The translations under genes and the position numbers were made by a program. From Stenotrophomonas indicatrix (GTDB taxonomy: Bacteria > Pseudomonadota > Gammaproteobacteria > Xanthomonadales > Xanthomonadaceae): 64,000 nt of DNA. Location of the stretch: contig NZ_PEJS01000001.1 in NCBI RefSeq assembly GCF_002750975.1, forward strand, positions 3,038,001 to 3,102,000, read 5' to 3'. Below are positions 9,566 through 18,820 of the stretch, one piece after another. The first letter of the stretch is position 1; the number at the start of each line of letters is the position of its first letter. The notes under the pieces were generated by a model. It saw only the letters and a list, made by a program, of their open reading frames with translations, was not told the DNA's origin and did not search any database.

Positions 9566-10318
9566 ATGTCGTTCCAGGACAAGGTGGCCATCGTCACCGG
9601 TGGTGGCCGTGATATCGGCCGTGCCGTCTCGATCAAGCTGGCTGCGGCCGGTGCACGCGTCTGCCTCAACTACGCCAACGACGAAGCCAGCGCGCAGGAG
9701 ACGCTGGCGCTGATCAAGGCGGCCGGCGGCCAGGCCATCGCCCACCGCGCCGACGTCACCGATCCCGCCGCCGTGGCCGGCCTGGTCGCAGCAACGCAGG
9801 CTGCATTCGGCCAGCGCATCGACGTGTTGGTGAACGTGGCCGGCGGCATGGTCGAGCGTCGTCCGCTGGCCGACATCGACCCGGCGTTCTTCCACAAGGT
9901 CATCGACCTCAACCTGACCTCCACCTACCTGACCACCCACGCCGTGGTACCGCACATGGGCGAAGGCGCGGCGATCGTGAACTTCGCCTCGCAGGCCGGT
10001 CGTGATGGCGGAGGCCCTGGTGCGGCGATCTATGCCACTGCCAAGGCGGCTGTGATGACCTTCACCCGGGCCATGGCCAAGGAGCTGGGGCCGAAGGGTA
10101 TCCGCGTCAACGCACTGTGCTGCGGCATGATCGCCACCCGCTTCCATGACGAATTCACCAAACCGGAAGTGCGTACGGCGGTGGCCGGCGCGACGCCGCT
10201 GCGTCGCCAGGGCCTGCCGGACGAAGCCGCCGATGCGGCGGTCTACCTGGCGTCGGCAGCGGCAGCGTTCATCACCGGTGCCAATCTGGACGTCAACGGC
10301 GGCACCTACTTCTCCTGA
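9566..10318 (+). CDS. short-chain dehydrogenase/reductase, probable DEH reductase
   Basis: A 250-residue classical SDR. The cofactor motif TGGGRDIG spans residues 11-18, the NVAGG motif is at 90-94, and the catalytic Ser142, Tyr156 and Lys160 (YATAK) are in place. In alginate pathways an SDR reduces DEH to 2-keto-3-deoxy-gluconate, which enters the KDPG route. Position directly after the lyase-permease genes supports that role. The start is preceded by an AAGGAG site. The residues after beta-strand 2 (NYAND) do not show a clear acidic NAD determinant, so NADPH is possible. A KDG kinase and KDPG aldolase are not in this window and would have to be encoded elsewhere. Confidence 0.88.
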   Translation: MSFQDKVAIVTGGGRDIGRAVSIKLAAAGARVCLNYANDEASAQETLALIKAAGGQAIAHRADVTDPAAVAGLVAATQAAFGQRIDVLVNVAGGMVERRPLADIDPAFFHKVIDLNLTSTYLTTHAVVPHMGEGAAIVNFASQAGRDGGGPGAAIYATAKAAVMTFTRAMAKELGPKGIRVNALCCGMIATRFHDEFTKPEVRTAVAGATPLRRQGLPDEAADAAVYLASAAAAFITGANLDVNGGTYFS

Positions 10319-10332
10319 CCGGACCGAAGCCC

Positions 10333-11517
10333 ATGCAGCGCTGGATCACCCTGCTTTCCCTGGCCATCGGCACCGCCGTGGCCGCCCCCGTGGCGCTGGC
10401 CGCACCGGTCTGGGTCACCGCCTGGACCGCTTCGCCCGCGCCTGACCGCAAGGATGGCAGCGCTGACGCCCCCGTGCAGTTCGCAGCGCAGACCGTGCGC
10501 CAGGACATGCGCCTGGGTAGCAGGGGCGATGCGCTGCGGCTGCGCATCAGCAACGAACTGGGCACCACGCCGCTGCATGTGGAAGACGTACGGGTGCGCC
10601 TGAAGGATGGCAAGGCCGCAGCGCTGCCGGTCACCGTCGATGGACGCACGTCCATCGACGTACCGGTGGGCGCAGCGCTGCTCAGTGATGCACTGCCCTT
10701 GCGGGTTGCCGCCCTGCAGGAGATCAGCGTGACCGCGTACTTCCCGCAGCCCACCCGCCCCGCGGTGCGCCGTACGGTGGTGCGGGTGGCCAACGGAAAG
10801 CAGGACGCGGTGGCCGACAGCGTGCGCGTGGGCTACCAGCAGAACGTGTTCTCTGCGGTACTGGTGCAGCGCGCGGACCGGCCGCAGGTGATCGTGGCCC
10901 TGGGTGATTCCATCACCGAGGGCGCAACGGCGTCACGTGGCTCGTTCAACCAATGGCCCGAGCGCTTGGGCCAGCGCCTGCAGCAGGCGTGCCCTGACCG
11001 CTTCGTGGTGCTCAACCAGGGCATCAGCGGCAACAAGCTGCTGGACCACGGCCGCAGCCACAGCGCGCTGTCGCGGCTGGATCGCGACGTGATCGCAGTG
11101 GCCGACGCCGACCAGGTGATCCTGTTCGAAGGCATCAATGACATCCGCCACGGTGGCGGTGCACAGCCTCTGCCGGGACGCAGCGCGACGGACATGCTGC
11201 TGGGGTACCGTCAGGTGGCCGCGCGGCTGCATGCGCATGGCATCCGCGCTCATCTCGGCACATTGACGCCTTTCGGCGATTCGGAGCGCTACGAGCCGGT
11301 ATCGGCCACCACCCGCACCGCGATCAACCAGTGGGCGCGTGGCCAGGACACCGGCTTCGATGGCGTGGTGGATTTCGATGCGGCCCTGCGTGATCCGAAA
11401 CAGCCGGAATCATTGCCGGCGGACATCACCCGCGATCATCTGCACCCGAACGACGAGGGCTACCGGCGCATGGCCGACGCGATCAACCTGGCGGCGCTGG
11501 GCTGCAACGCGCGTTGA
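10333..11517 (+). CDS. exported SGNH/GDSL-family hydrolase at the end of the alginate operon
   Basis: A 394-residue protein with a signal peptide (about residues 1-24). The first half (about 27-180) is a beta-rich region, and the second half is an SGNH hydrolase. Block I is GDSITEG with Ser193, block II contains GISGNKL, block III is GINDI, and the catalytic Asp368/His371 pair lies in DHLHPNDEG. The whole resembles the bipartite rhamnogalacturonan-acetylesterase-like SGNH proteins. It begins 14 bp after the SDR stop on the same strand, so co-transcription is likely. Inference: it deacetylates O-acetylated alginate (as made by Pseudomonas or Azotobacter) so the lyases can work. A general carbohydrate esterase is the alternative. 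Confidence 0.88.
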   Translation: MQRWITLLSLAIGTAVAAPVALAAPVWVTAWTASPAPDRKDGSADAPVQFAAQTVRQDMRLGSRGDALRLRISNELGTTPLHVEDVRVRLKDGKAAALPVTVDGRTSIDVPVGAALLSDALPLRVAALQEISVTAYFPQPTRPAVRRTVVRVANGKQDAVADSVRVGYQQNVFSAVLVQRADRPQVIVALGDSITEGATASRGSFNQWPERLGQRLQQACPDRFVVLNQGISGNKLLDHGRSHSALSRLDRDVIAVADADQVILFEGINDIRHGGGAQPLPGRSATDMLLGYRQVAARLHAHGIRAHLGTLTPFGDSERYEPVSATTRTAINQWARGQDTGFDGVVDFDAALRDPKQPESLPADITRDHLHPNDEGYRRMADAINLAALGCNAR

Positions 11518-11531
11518 GGCGTACGGCGAGA

Positions 11532-11834
11532 TCACCACTTCACCCTGCCACGCAGGATGTCGGCGAACATCACCCAGTCACCGATGAACGAATACAGTGG
11601 ATGACGAAATGTTGCAGGGCGGTTCTTCTCGAAGAAGAAGTGACCGACCCAGGCAAAGCCGTAGCCGCAGGCCAATGCCGCCAACAGCAGCAGCGGCTGT
11701 CCGCGCAGTGCGGCGATGGCGACCAGCAGCAGTACGCCGCAGCTGCCGATGAAGTGCAGGCGTCGTGATGTCGTGTTGCGGTGCTCGCTGAGGTAGAACG
11801 GATAGAACTCGCGGAAGCTGGCGAAGCGGGACAT
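11532..11834 (-). CDS. Mpo1-like (DUF962) small membrane protein
   Basis: A 100-residue protein with about three hydrophobic helices. It shows the conserved DUF962 pattern: an N-terminal FYPFYLSEHRN, then RRLHFIG, and a C-terminal block GHFFFEKNRPATFRHPLYS followed by GDW. The yeast homologue Mpo1 is an iron-dependent dioxygenase that removes one carbon from 2-hydroxy fatty acids, with these histidines as metal ligands. The bacterial role is largely untested. ATG 11834 begins the conserved domain. The gene is convergent with the SGNH hydrolase gene (14 bp between stops) and is separated from ynfA by a pair of SMAG-type hairpins. Confidence 0.85.
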   Translation of the reverse strand: MSRFASFREFYPFYLSEHRNTTSRRLHFIGSCGVLLLVAIAALRGQPLLLLAALACGYGFAWVGHFFFEKNRPATFRHPLYSFIGDWVMFADILRGRVKW

Positions 11835-11856
11835 GCGCGTGCTCCGTTCGTTGAAG

Positions 11857-11916
11857 GTGCCGGGCCATGCCCGGCTGTTGTTGCCACAACAACGGTCGAG
11901 CATTGCTCGACTCTAC
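11857..11916. repeat. pair of SMAG/REP-type hairpins
   Basis: Two GC-rich hairpins in opposite orientation. One has a GCCGGGC-type stem (about 11859-11876). The other (11895-11916) reads on the minus strand as GTAG followed by an AGTCGAGC/GCTCGACT stem. They fill the gap between ynfA and the DUF962 gene. Confidence 0.75.
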
Positions 11917-11927
11917 ACCTGCCCGGC

Positions 11928-12254
11928 TTACCCCGGTTGCCGCGGCCCGAACATGATCACCGCCATGCCGGCCAGGCAAAGCGCAGCCCCCAGCATGTCC
12001 CAACGGCTGGGACGGATGCCGTCGACCAGCCACAGCCAGAACAGCGCCGTGCCGATGTACACGCCACCGTACGCTGCGTACACGCGTCCGCTGGCGGTCG
12101 GGTGCAGGGTCAGCAGCCAGGCGAACAACGCCAGGCTGGCCGCCGCCGGCAACAGCAGCCAGATACTGCCACCCTTGCGCAGCCACAGCCACGGCAGGTA
12201 GCAGCCGATGATCTCGGCCAGCGCGGTCAGCAGGAACAGACCGAGCGTTTTCAC
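11928..12254 (-). CDS. ynfA: YnfA-family small inner-membrane protein
   Basis: A 108-residue, four-helix membrane protein, the usual length for YnfA. Hallmarks are the start [21 protein letters not shown], split here by position: [11 protein letters not shown] at about 12-22, then [18 protein letters not shown] (about 66-83) and a C-terminal [12 protein letters not shown]. The start is GTG at 12254, overlapping the mazG stop by four bases (GTGA), which indicates translational coupling and fixes the length. YnfA relatives have been linked to SMR-like efflux, but the physiological substrate is uncertain. It ends the nudE-cysQ-mazG-ynfA run. Confidence 0.9.
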   Translation of the reverse strand: MKTLGLFLLTALAEIIGCYLPWLWLRKGGSIWLLLPAAASLALFAWLLTLHPTASGRVYAAYGGVYIGTALFWLWLVDGIRPSRWDMLGAALCLAGMAVIMFGPRQPG

Positions 12255-13087
12255 GCTTTTTCGGTGGCCTTGGCGTGCTGCCAGAGCGCTTCCTGCGCAT
12301 CCAGATCGAGTGCGGCCAGCGAATCGCCTTGTGCCTCGGCCTGCGCCTCCATCGAACGAAAGCGACGTTCGAACTTGTGGTTGGCCCCACGCAGCGCGGC
12401 ACCCAGATCGACGTCCGCATGGCGCGCCAGGTTGGCGCACACGAACAGCAGGTCACCCAGTTCCTCCTGCAGGCGCGCCTTGTTGCCCACGATGTCACCG
12501 CGTTCGAACTCTTCGCGCAGTTCCTGCAGTTCCTCGGCCGCCTTGTCCAGTACCGGCAGCGGACCGGGCCAGTCGAACCCCACCTTGGCCGCGCGCGACT
12601 GCAGCTTCACCGCCCGCTGCCATTCCGGCAGGCCACGGGAGATCCCGGCCAGCGCCGAGGTGTCCTGATCGCCCTTTGCCGCGCGCTCGGCACGCTTGAT
12701 CGCGTCCCAGTTGCGCATCACGCCGTCGGCATCGTCGACGCTGACATCGGCAAACACATGCGGGTGCCGCCGCTGCATCTTGTCGCTGATCGCGCGCGCG
12801 ACCTCGGCGAAGGCAAACGCACCCTGTTCTTCAGCCATGCGCGCATGGAACACGACCTGCAGCAGCAGGTCACCCAGTTCATCGCAGAGGTCGTCGAGGT
12901 CGCCCCGATCGATCGCGTCGGCCACTTCGTAGGCTTCTTCAATCGTATAGGGGGCGATGGTGGCGAAGTTCTGTTCCAGGTCCCAGGGACAGCCACCTTT
13001 CGGGTCGCGCAGGCGCGCCATGATGGCCAGCAGGCGCTCCAGCTCCGCGCTGGCGTTGCCGGTGGCAGGGGTTTCGTGCGTGCTCAT
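12251..13087 (-). CDS. mazG: nucleoside triphosphate pyrophosphohydrolase MazG
   Basis: A 278-residue protein with two MazG domains. The N-terminal one (about residues 15-115) begins with the family hallmark DPKGGCPWD and has the metal motif EEAYEV with a distal [14 protein letters not shown]. The C-terminal one (about 150-260) repeats EELQEL and [15 protein letters not shown]. The enzyme hydrolyses NTPs and aberrant nucleotides to NMP and pyrophosphate in the cytoplasm. ATG 13087 was chosen because AGGAG lies 7 bases upstream; a longer frame has no ribosome site. It is 14 bp downstream of cysQ in a housecleaning operon. Confidence 0.95.
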   Translation of the reverse strand: MSTHETPATGNASAELERLLAIMARLRDPKGGCPWDLEQNFATIAPYTIEEAYEVADAIDRGDLDDLCDELGDLLLQVVFHARMAEEQGAFAFAEVARAISDKMQRRHPHVFADVSVDDADGVMRNWDAIKRAERAAKGDQDTSALAGISRGLPEWQRAVKLQSRAAKVGFDWPGPLPVLDKAAEELQELREEFERGDIVGNKARLQEELGDLLFVCANLARHADVDLGAALRGANHKFERRFRSMEAQAEAQGDSLAALDLDAQEALWQHAKATEKA

Positions 13088-13101
13088 GCGTTTCTCCTGG
13101 A

Positions 13102-13905
13102 TCAATCGGACAACCAGTCCCGCCACGGCAGGCTGGTATCGCCCAGCGCCATGAAATCACCGTTCAACAGCGTCGGCCGGCGGTTGTAGCGGAACGGCTT
13201 GCCGGTCCCGACCGAGAGCACCGCGCCACCGGCCGCGTGCAGCACGCACTGGCCAGCAGCGGTATCCCATTCGGAGGTCGGGCCCAGCCGCGGATAGACA
13301 TCCAGTCCGCCTTCGGCGATCCGGCAGAATTTCAGCGAAGAGCCCTGCACCACGGTCTCGATGTCGCCCATGCGGGCCAGCAAGGCATTCGTCTCCGCTG
13401 AACGATGCGAGCGGCTGGCGGCGACGCGAAGGGGCGCAGTCGCGGGTGTACGGGTACGCAGCACGGTGTCATGCACACCCTGCCGGCGATACGCCAGCTC
13501 GCCTCGCATCGCGTGCCAGACAATGCCGGTGACCGGCGACTGGACCACGCCGAAGGCCGGCGCGCCCTGGTAGATCAGCGCGATGTTGACGCTGAACTCG
13601 CCATTGCGCTTGACGAAATCGCGGGTGCCATCAAGCGGGTCGACCAGCCAGTACGCGCCCCAGTGCTGACGCTGCTCCCAGGGCACCAGCGGCGACTCCT
13701 CCGACAGGATCGGCAGGTCCGGTGTCAGCTGGCGCAGCCCCTGCTGGATCACCCGGTCGGCGGCAAGGTCGGCAGCGGTGACCGGGCTGTCGTCGTCCTT
13801 GAGTGTCACATCGAAACCGTTGCTGTAGACCTGCATGATCGCCTGCCCGGCTTCCTGGGCGATGGCGATCGCGGTTTCGCGCAGTTCCGTGGTCAGCTTG
13901 ATCAT
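13102..13905 (-). CDS. cysQ: 3'(2'),5'-bisphosphate nucleotidase CysQ
   Basis: A 267-residue inositol-monophosphatase-fold enzyme that converts PAP to AMP and recycles the by-product of sulfate assimilation. Metal-site motifs visible are DDSPVTAADLAADRVI (about residues 35-50), LSEESPL (about 64-70), VDPLDGTRDFV (about 85-95) and the C-terminal SEWDTAAGQ (about 213-221). The start ATG 13905 overlaps the nudE stop as ATGA. This nudE-cysQ pairing is common in gammaproteobacteria, where both act on nucleotide by-products. Length is normal for the family. Confidence 0.95.
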   Translation of the reverse strand: MIKLTTELRETAIAIAQEAGQAIMQVYSNGFDVTLKDDDSPVTAADLAADRVIQQGLRQLTPDLPILSEESPLVPWEQRQHWGAYWLVDPLDGTRDFVKRNGEFSVNIALIYQGAPAFGVVQSPVTGIVWHAMRGELAYRRQGVHDTVLRTRTPATAPLRVAASRSHRSAETNALLARMGDIETVVQGSSLKFCRIAEGGLDVYPRLGPTSEWDTAAGQCVLHAAGGAVLSVGTGKPFRYNRRPTLLNGDFMALGDTSLPWRDWLSD

Positions 13906-14465
13906 CGTGCTCCCTGCAGCCACTGGCGGGCAATGAACAGCGCCGCCAGCGAACGCCCTTCGGAAAAGTCCTCGCGCAGCATCAACTGGTCCAGATCGGC
14001 CAGCTTCCACGGCACCACTTCCAGTTCCTCCGGCTCGTCGCCGGCCAGCTTCTCCGGATACAGGTCGCGCGCGACCACCAGCCAGGACTGATGGCTCATG
14101 TAGGTCGGCGCCAGGGTCATCGCGCGCAGCACGTCAACCCGCCGAGCGCCATAGCCGGCCTCTTCCTTCAGCTCACGGTCGGCGGCCTGCTCCGGCGTTT
14201 CGCCGGCATCGATCCGGCCCTTCACCAGGCCAAGCTCGTAGCGGTGCATGCCGGCCGCGTATTCACGTACCAGCAGCACCGTTTCTTCATCCAGCATCGG
14301 CACCACCACCACCGCGCCATGGCCACGGCTGACCAGGCGTTCGAAGCGGCGGCGTTCGCCGTTGGAGAACTCCAGGTCCAGGTGCTGGCGCTGGAAGGGC
14401 CCGTTCTCCTCGTCGGTGATCCGATGGATGATCGGCAGAGGACGCCTTGCGCGGTCATCGTTCAC
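13902..14465 (-). CDS. nudE: ADP compounds hydrolase NudE (Nudix)
   Basis: A 187-residue Nudix hydrolase. The Nudix box is complete: GRIDAGETPEQAADRELKEE followed by AGY (about residues 83-105), with the core GX5EX7REUXEEXGU spacing. The family cleaves ADP-ribose, NADH and Ap3A-type compounds. The start is taken as GTG 14465, which has GGAG about 7 bases upstream; a longer frame upstream lacks support. It is translationally coupled to cysQ (4-base overlap) and is divergent from bioA, whose start is 77 bp away. Confidence 0.88.
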   Translation of the reverse strand: MNDDRARRPLPIIHRITDEENGPFQRQHLDLEFSNGERRRFERLVSRGHGAVVVVPMLDEETVLLVREYAAGMHRYELGLVKGRIDAGETPEQAADRELKEEAGYGARRVDVLRAMTLAPTYMSHQSWLVVARDLYPEKLAGDEPEELEVVPWKLADLDQLMLREDFSEGRSLAALFIARQWLQGAR

Positions 14466-14542
14466 GCGGAATCTCCGGGGCAGACGGCGCGTGCGCCGAG
14501 GCCGATAGAATGTGCAGGCAGCAACATGTTCATGAGCCCGAA

Positions 14543-15924
<1,382 letters not shown>

Positions 15925-15934
<10 letters not shown>

Positions 15935-16662
15935 CCCGCTGCCCCATCGACCTGGCGCTGCACAGCGGCCAGACCGTGACCCTGCCGGAAGAGACGGCCA
16001 ACCACCTGGTACGGGTGATGCGCCTGCGCGAGGGTGACACCTGCGTGCTGTTCAACGGCGATGGCCATGACTACACCGCGACGCTGACCATGGCCGGCAA
16101 ACGCGAGGTACAGGTACGCATCGACGCGGTGCAGGTGATCGCCAACGAGTCGCCGCTGACCATCACCCTGCTGCAGGGCATTGCACGCGGCGAGAAGATG
16201 GACCTGATCCTGCAGAAGGCCACCGAACTGGGGGTGAGCGCCATCGTGCCGGTGAATGCCGAGCGCACCGAAGTGAAGCTGGATGCAGCTCGCGCGGAAA
16301 AACGCGTGGCGCACTGGAACAACGTCGTGCAGTCGGCCTGCGGGCAGTCCGGTCGTGCGCGCATTCCGCAGGTAGGACCGCCGCAGTCGCTGGCACAGGC
16401 CAGCGCGGCATTGCCCGCCGATACGTTGCGGTTGACCCTGGACCCGCTGGGAGCGCACCGGCTGTCGACACTGCAGGCAGCGCCGGCCGGCGGCGTGGTG
16501 ATCGCCATCGGCCCGGAAGGTGGCTGGTCGCCGCGTGACCGTGAGCAGCTCGCCGCCGCAGGCTTCCAGGGCCTGCAGTTGGGCCCTCGCATCCTGCGCA
16601 CGGAAACCGCAGGCCTGGCCGCGATCGCAGCGTTGCAGGCACGGCTGGGCGATCTGGGGTAA
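15925..16662 (+). CDS. rsmE: 16S rRNA (uracil-1498-N3)-methyltransferase RsmE
   Basis: A 245-residue SPOUT methyltransferase. An N-terminal PUA-like domain (about residues 1-70, with NHLVRVMRLREGD) precedes the knotted SAM-binding domain. The latter shows KMDLILQKATELGV (about 92-105), IGPEGGWSPRDREQ (about 197-210) and LGPRILRTETA (about 219-229). It methylates U1498 in the decoding region of 16S rRNA. The 10-base overlap with bioA implies co-translation. This bioA-rsmE arrangement is usual in Xanthomonadaceae. It is followed by a long array of SMAG hairpins instead of a simple terminator. Confidence 0.96.
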
Positions 16663-16677
16663 GGCTCCGGTCCGGAG

Positions 16678-16973
16678 GCCGCTGCGCCCGCCGGGCATGG
16701 CCCGGCGCTACCGGTCCGGTGGCCGCTGCGCTCGCCGGGCATGGACCGGCGCTACCGGTCCGGTGGCCGCTGCGCTCGCCGGGCATGGACCGGCGCTACC
16801 GGTCCGATGGCCGCTGCGCTCGCCGGGCATGGACCGGCGCTACCGGTCCGATGGCCGCTGTGCTCGCCGGGCATGGCCCGGCGCTACCGGTCCGGTGGCC
16901 GCTGCGCTCGCTGGGCATGGCTCGGCGTTACCGGTCCGGTGGCCGCTGCGCTCGCCGGGCATGGCCCGGCGCC
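16678..16973. repeat. seven tandem 44-bp units, each carrying a SMAG hairpin
   Basis: Units start at 16678, 16722, 16766, 16810, 16854, 16898 and 16942, exactly 44 bp apart. Each contains GCCGGGCATGG followed by CCGGCGCTAC, which on the minus strand is a GTAG-headed SMAG hairpin. The units are almost identical, differing at a few positions such as GTCCGGTG/GTCCGATG. The array fills the space between rsmE and the convergent CheW gene. No gene is supported here, although frames stay open because 44-bp repeats cycle through all three. Confidence 0.9.
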
Positions 16974-16996
16974 ACCCGATATCCGGAACGCCTGCG

Positions 16997-17020
16997 GTAG
17001 CGCCGGGCCATGCCCGGCGG
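16997..17020 (+). repeat. SMAG hairpin in inverted orientation closing the tandem array
   Basis: GTAG head followed by CGCCGGGCCATGCCCGGCG. Its orientation is opposite to the seven tandem units, so the array ends as a head-to-head dimer. It lies immediately after the stop of the CheW gene at 17028 and may serve as its terminator. Confidence 0.75.
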
Positions 17021-17027
17021 ATTCCGG

Positions 17028-17492
17028 TCAGGCCGTCAGCGAATCCAGCGCAGCTTCCAGCGCGTCGAGATTCGGCAACAACGCGCTCTGTTCGCCCAGC
17101 AGCACGCGCATGTGCACGATGTCAGGCAGGTTTTCCTCGGACGCGTCGGCCAGCAGGCCATCGCGCGGTACCGAAATCAGCTGCGGGAAGCTCTGCGTCA
17201 ACAGCGCGTAGTAGGGGCGCTGCGGGTTGCCGTTGAGGGTCTTGAGCACCACCACCTTGTTGTGGCCGGCCACTGTCTCTTCGCCCAACCCGGAGAGCCG
17301 TGCGAACGACACCAGGGGCACCTGCCAGCCGTGCCAGCCGATCTCACCCACCAGCCAGCGCGGCGCGTCGGCTACCGCCTGCACCGGCACCCGCGACATC
17401 ATCTCGGCCACGGTGGCATTGGGCAGCAGAACCCGTTCGGCACCGGCCGAGATCAGGACGCCACGGATCTCATCATTGCTGGCGTAGCTCAT
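17028..17492 (-). CDS. CheW-domain protein of the Pil-Chp system (ChpC-like)
   Basis: A 154-residue single CheW domain. Typical features are RVLLPNATVAEMM near residue 20, a central IGWHGWQVPLVSFARL (about 51-66) and the VVVLKTLNG strand. CheW proteins bridge receptors and the histidine kinase. It is the last gene of the pilG-pilH-pilI-pilJ-chpA cluster and overlaps the preceding ChpB-like gene by four bases (ATGA). In Pseudomonas the distal CheW of this system is ChpC and plays an accessory role. That assignment is made here from position, since sequence resemblance alone cannot separate CheW paralogues. Confidence 0.82.
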   Translation of the reverse strand: MSYASNDEIRGVLISAGAERVLLPNATVAEMMSRVPVQAVADAPRWLVGEIGWHGWQVPLVSFARLSGLGEETVAGHNKVVVLKTLNGNPQRPYYALLTQSFPQLISVPRDGLLADASEENLPDIVHMRVLLGEQSALLPNLDALEAALDSLTA

Positions 17493-18820
17493 GCGGCATC
17501 TCCGTCGTCATCCAGGCCCCAGCGCGCGGCGATCACCTGCGCCAGTTCCTGCGGTTCACCGGCCACCATGCCGGCGGCGACCACCGCCGTCGCCGCAGCC
17601 GGGTCGTAGCAGCCTTCGCCCACCTGCCCGGCCACCCAGGCACCGGCGGCGGCGAGGTCCAACGCCGGGCCCACATGGGCCAGATCGGCACCGCTGAGCA
17701 GCACCAGCGCGCTGTGCTCGGCCGACAACGCGGCAATCGAGATGCCCTGCGCTTCGCTCTGGAAATACAGGCCATCGGCAGCAGCGTGCACGCCGATGTC
17801 ATCGGCCAGCACGTGCACTTCGCCAGCGGTGGCGCGCTGGCCGGCTTCGGCCAGCTGCACCGGCAGCGGCGATACGCGCGCCATCTGCTTGACCAGGTTG
17901 CCGTAGCGGCCGCCGTCCAGGCGCATGTGCACCAGCACCGGCACGGCCAGCCCGCTGGGCAGTGCAGCGAGCAGGCGACGCAACGCATCGGGACCGCCGA
18001 TACCGGCCAGTACCAGCAGTGCGCCGGAGCGACTGCCTGCAGGCGCGGCAGCGTCCAGGTCGACCAGTGAAAGATGTCCGGTATCGAATGCAGGTTCCGC
18101 CGATCCGGTCGAGGTGGCAGCCGATGCAACTGCCGGCGCGTCGCTGGCCTCGTCAACCAGCGACCAGGCCGTGTGGTCGGTGAATACCGACGGCGCAGCT
18201 GCCGGTACCGGCGGTGGTTCCGGTGCGGCTTGCACGGGCGCTGCCGTTTCCGGCAGCACCGGCTGCAGCGCAGCCAGCGCCTGCTCCAGCGCGATCGGCT
18301 CGTGCAGATGTGCCGGCGGCGAATAGAGACCATCAGCCGGCACGTCGTCGGCCCACGAACGGGCCTGTTCCAGGTGCGGCTGCAGCGCGGTTTCCTTCGG
18401 CACCGGCGGCGTCGACGGCAGGCCCGGCTCCAGCTGCAGTGCCGGTTCGTCCTCGGCGCCGGGCGGCAGCACCTGCTGGTGGCCGTGCAGCTTGGCGGCA
18501 AGATGACGGCCCCAGCGCTGCGCTTCCCAACCATCGCGACGCGCGGCCAGTTCAGCCTCGTCGAACACCAGGGTCAAGCCGGGTGCTGACAGCGCCGGTT
18601 CCAGGCGCTCCAGCGCGTCTTCAATGGCCGCTTCCAGCGCGATCACCACGAACTGCGGGCGCGCATCATGCAGCGCCTGCGGTTCCAGCGTCATGGGATC
18701 GTCTTCCAGCACGATCTGCACGTCGGCATGGGCCAACGCCTCGCGCAGGCGCTCACGCGCCGCACCCGGGCGGGCCAGCAGGGCTACGGCCGGAACCGGA
18801 TCGAGGTCACTCACGGACAC
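17489..18820 (-). CDS. ChpB-like protein with a degenerate CheB methylesterase domain
   Basis: A 443-residue protein. The N-terminal part (about residues 1-110) resembles a degenerate receiver; the middle (about 115-245) is a Pro/Ala/Glu-rich linker; the C-terminal part (about 250-435) aligns with the CheB catalytic domain. Canonical CheB has a GASTGGP serine loop, a QHM histidine and a GMGxDG loop. Here the first reads LAGIGGPDAL without the serine, the second keeps VHM, and the third reads SGADLAH. Esterase activity is therefore doubtful. Starts at GTG 18820 (GGGGA 6 bases upstream); TTG 18826 and GTG 18814 are alternatives. It overlaps the chpA stop, and co-translation with chpA and cheW is likely. 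Confidence 0.8.
   Translation of the reverse strand: MSVSDLDPVPAVALLARPGAARERLREALAHADVQIVLEDDPMTLEPQALHDARPQFVVIALEAAIEDALERLEPALSAPGLTLVFDEAELAARRDGWEAQRWGRHLAAKLHGHQQVLPPGAEDEPALQLEPGLPSTPPVPKETALQPHLEQARSWADDVPADGLYSPPAHLHEPIALEQALAALQPVLPETAAPVQAAPEPPPVPAAAPSVFTDHTAWSLVDEASDAPAVASAATSTGSAEPAFDTGHLSLVDLDAAAPAGSRSGALLVLAGIGGPDALRRLLAALPSGLAVPVLVHMRLDGGRYGNLVKQMARVSPLPVQLAEAGQRATAGEVHVLADDIGVHAAADGLYFQSEAQGISIAALSAEHSALVLLSGADLAHVGPALDLAAAGAWVAGQVGEGCYDPAAATAVVAAGMVAGEPQELAQVIAARWGLDDDGDAA

Noticed and set aside
16678..16973. The 44-bp array considered as a CRISPR
   Set aside because: The units are near-identical over their whole length with no variable spacer.
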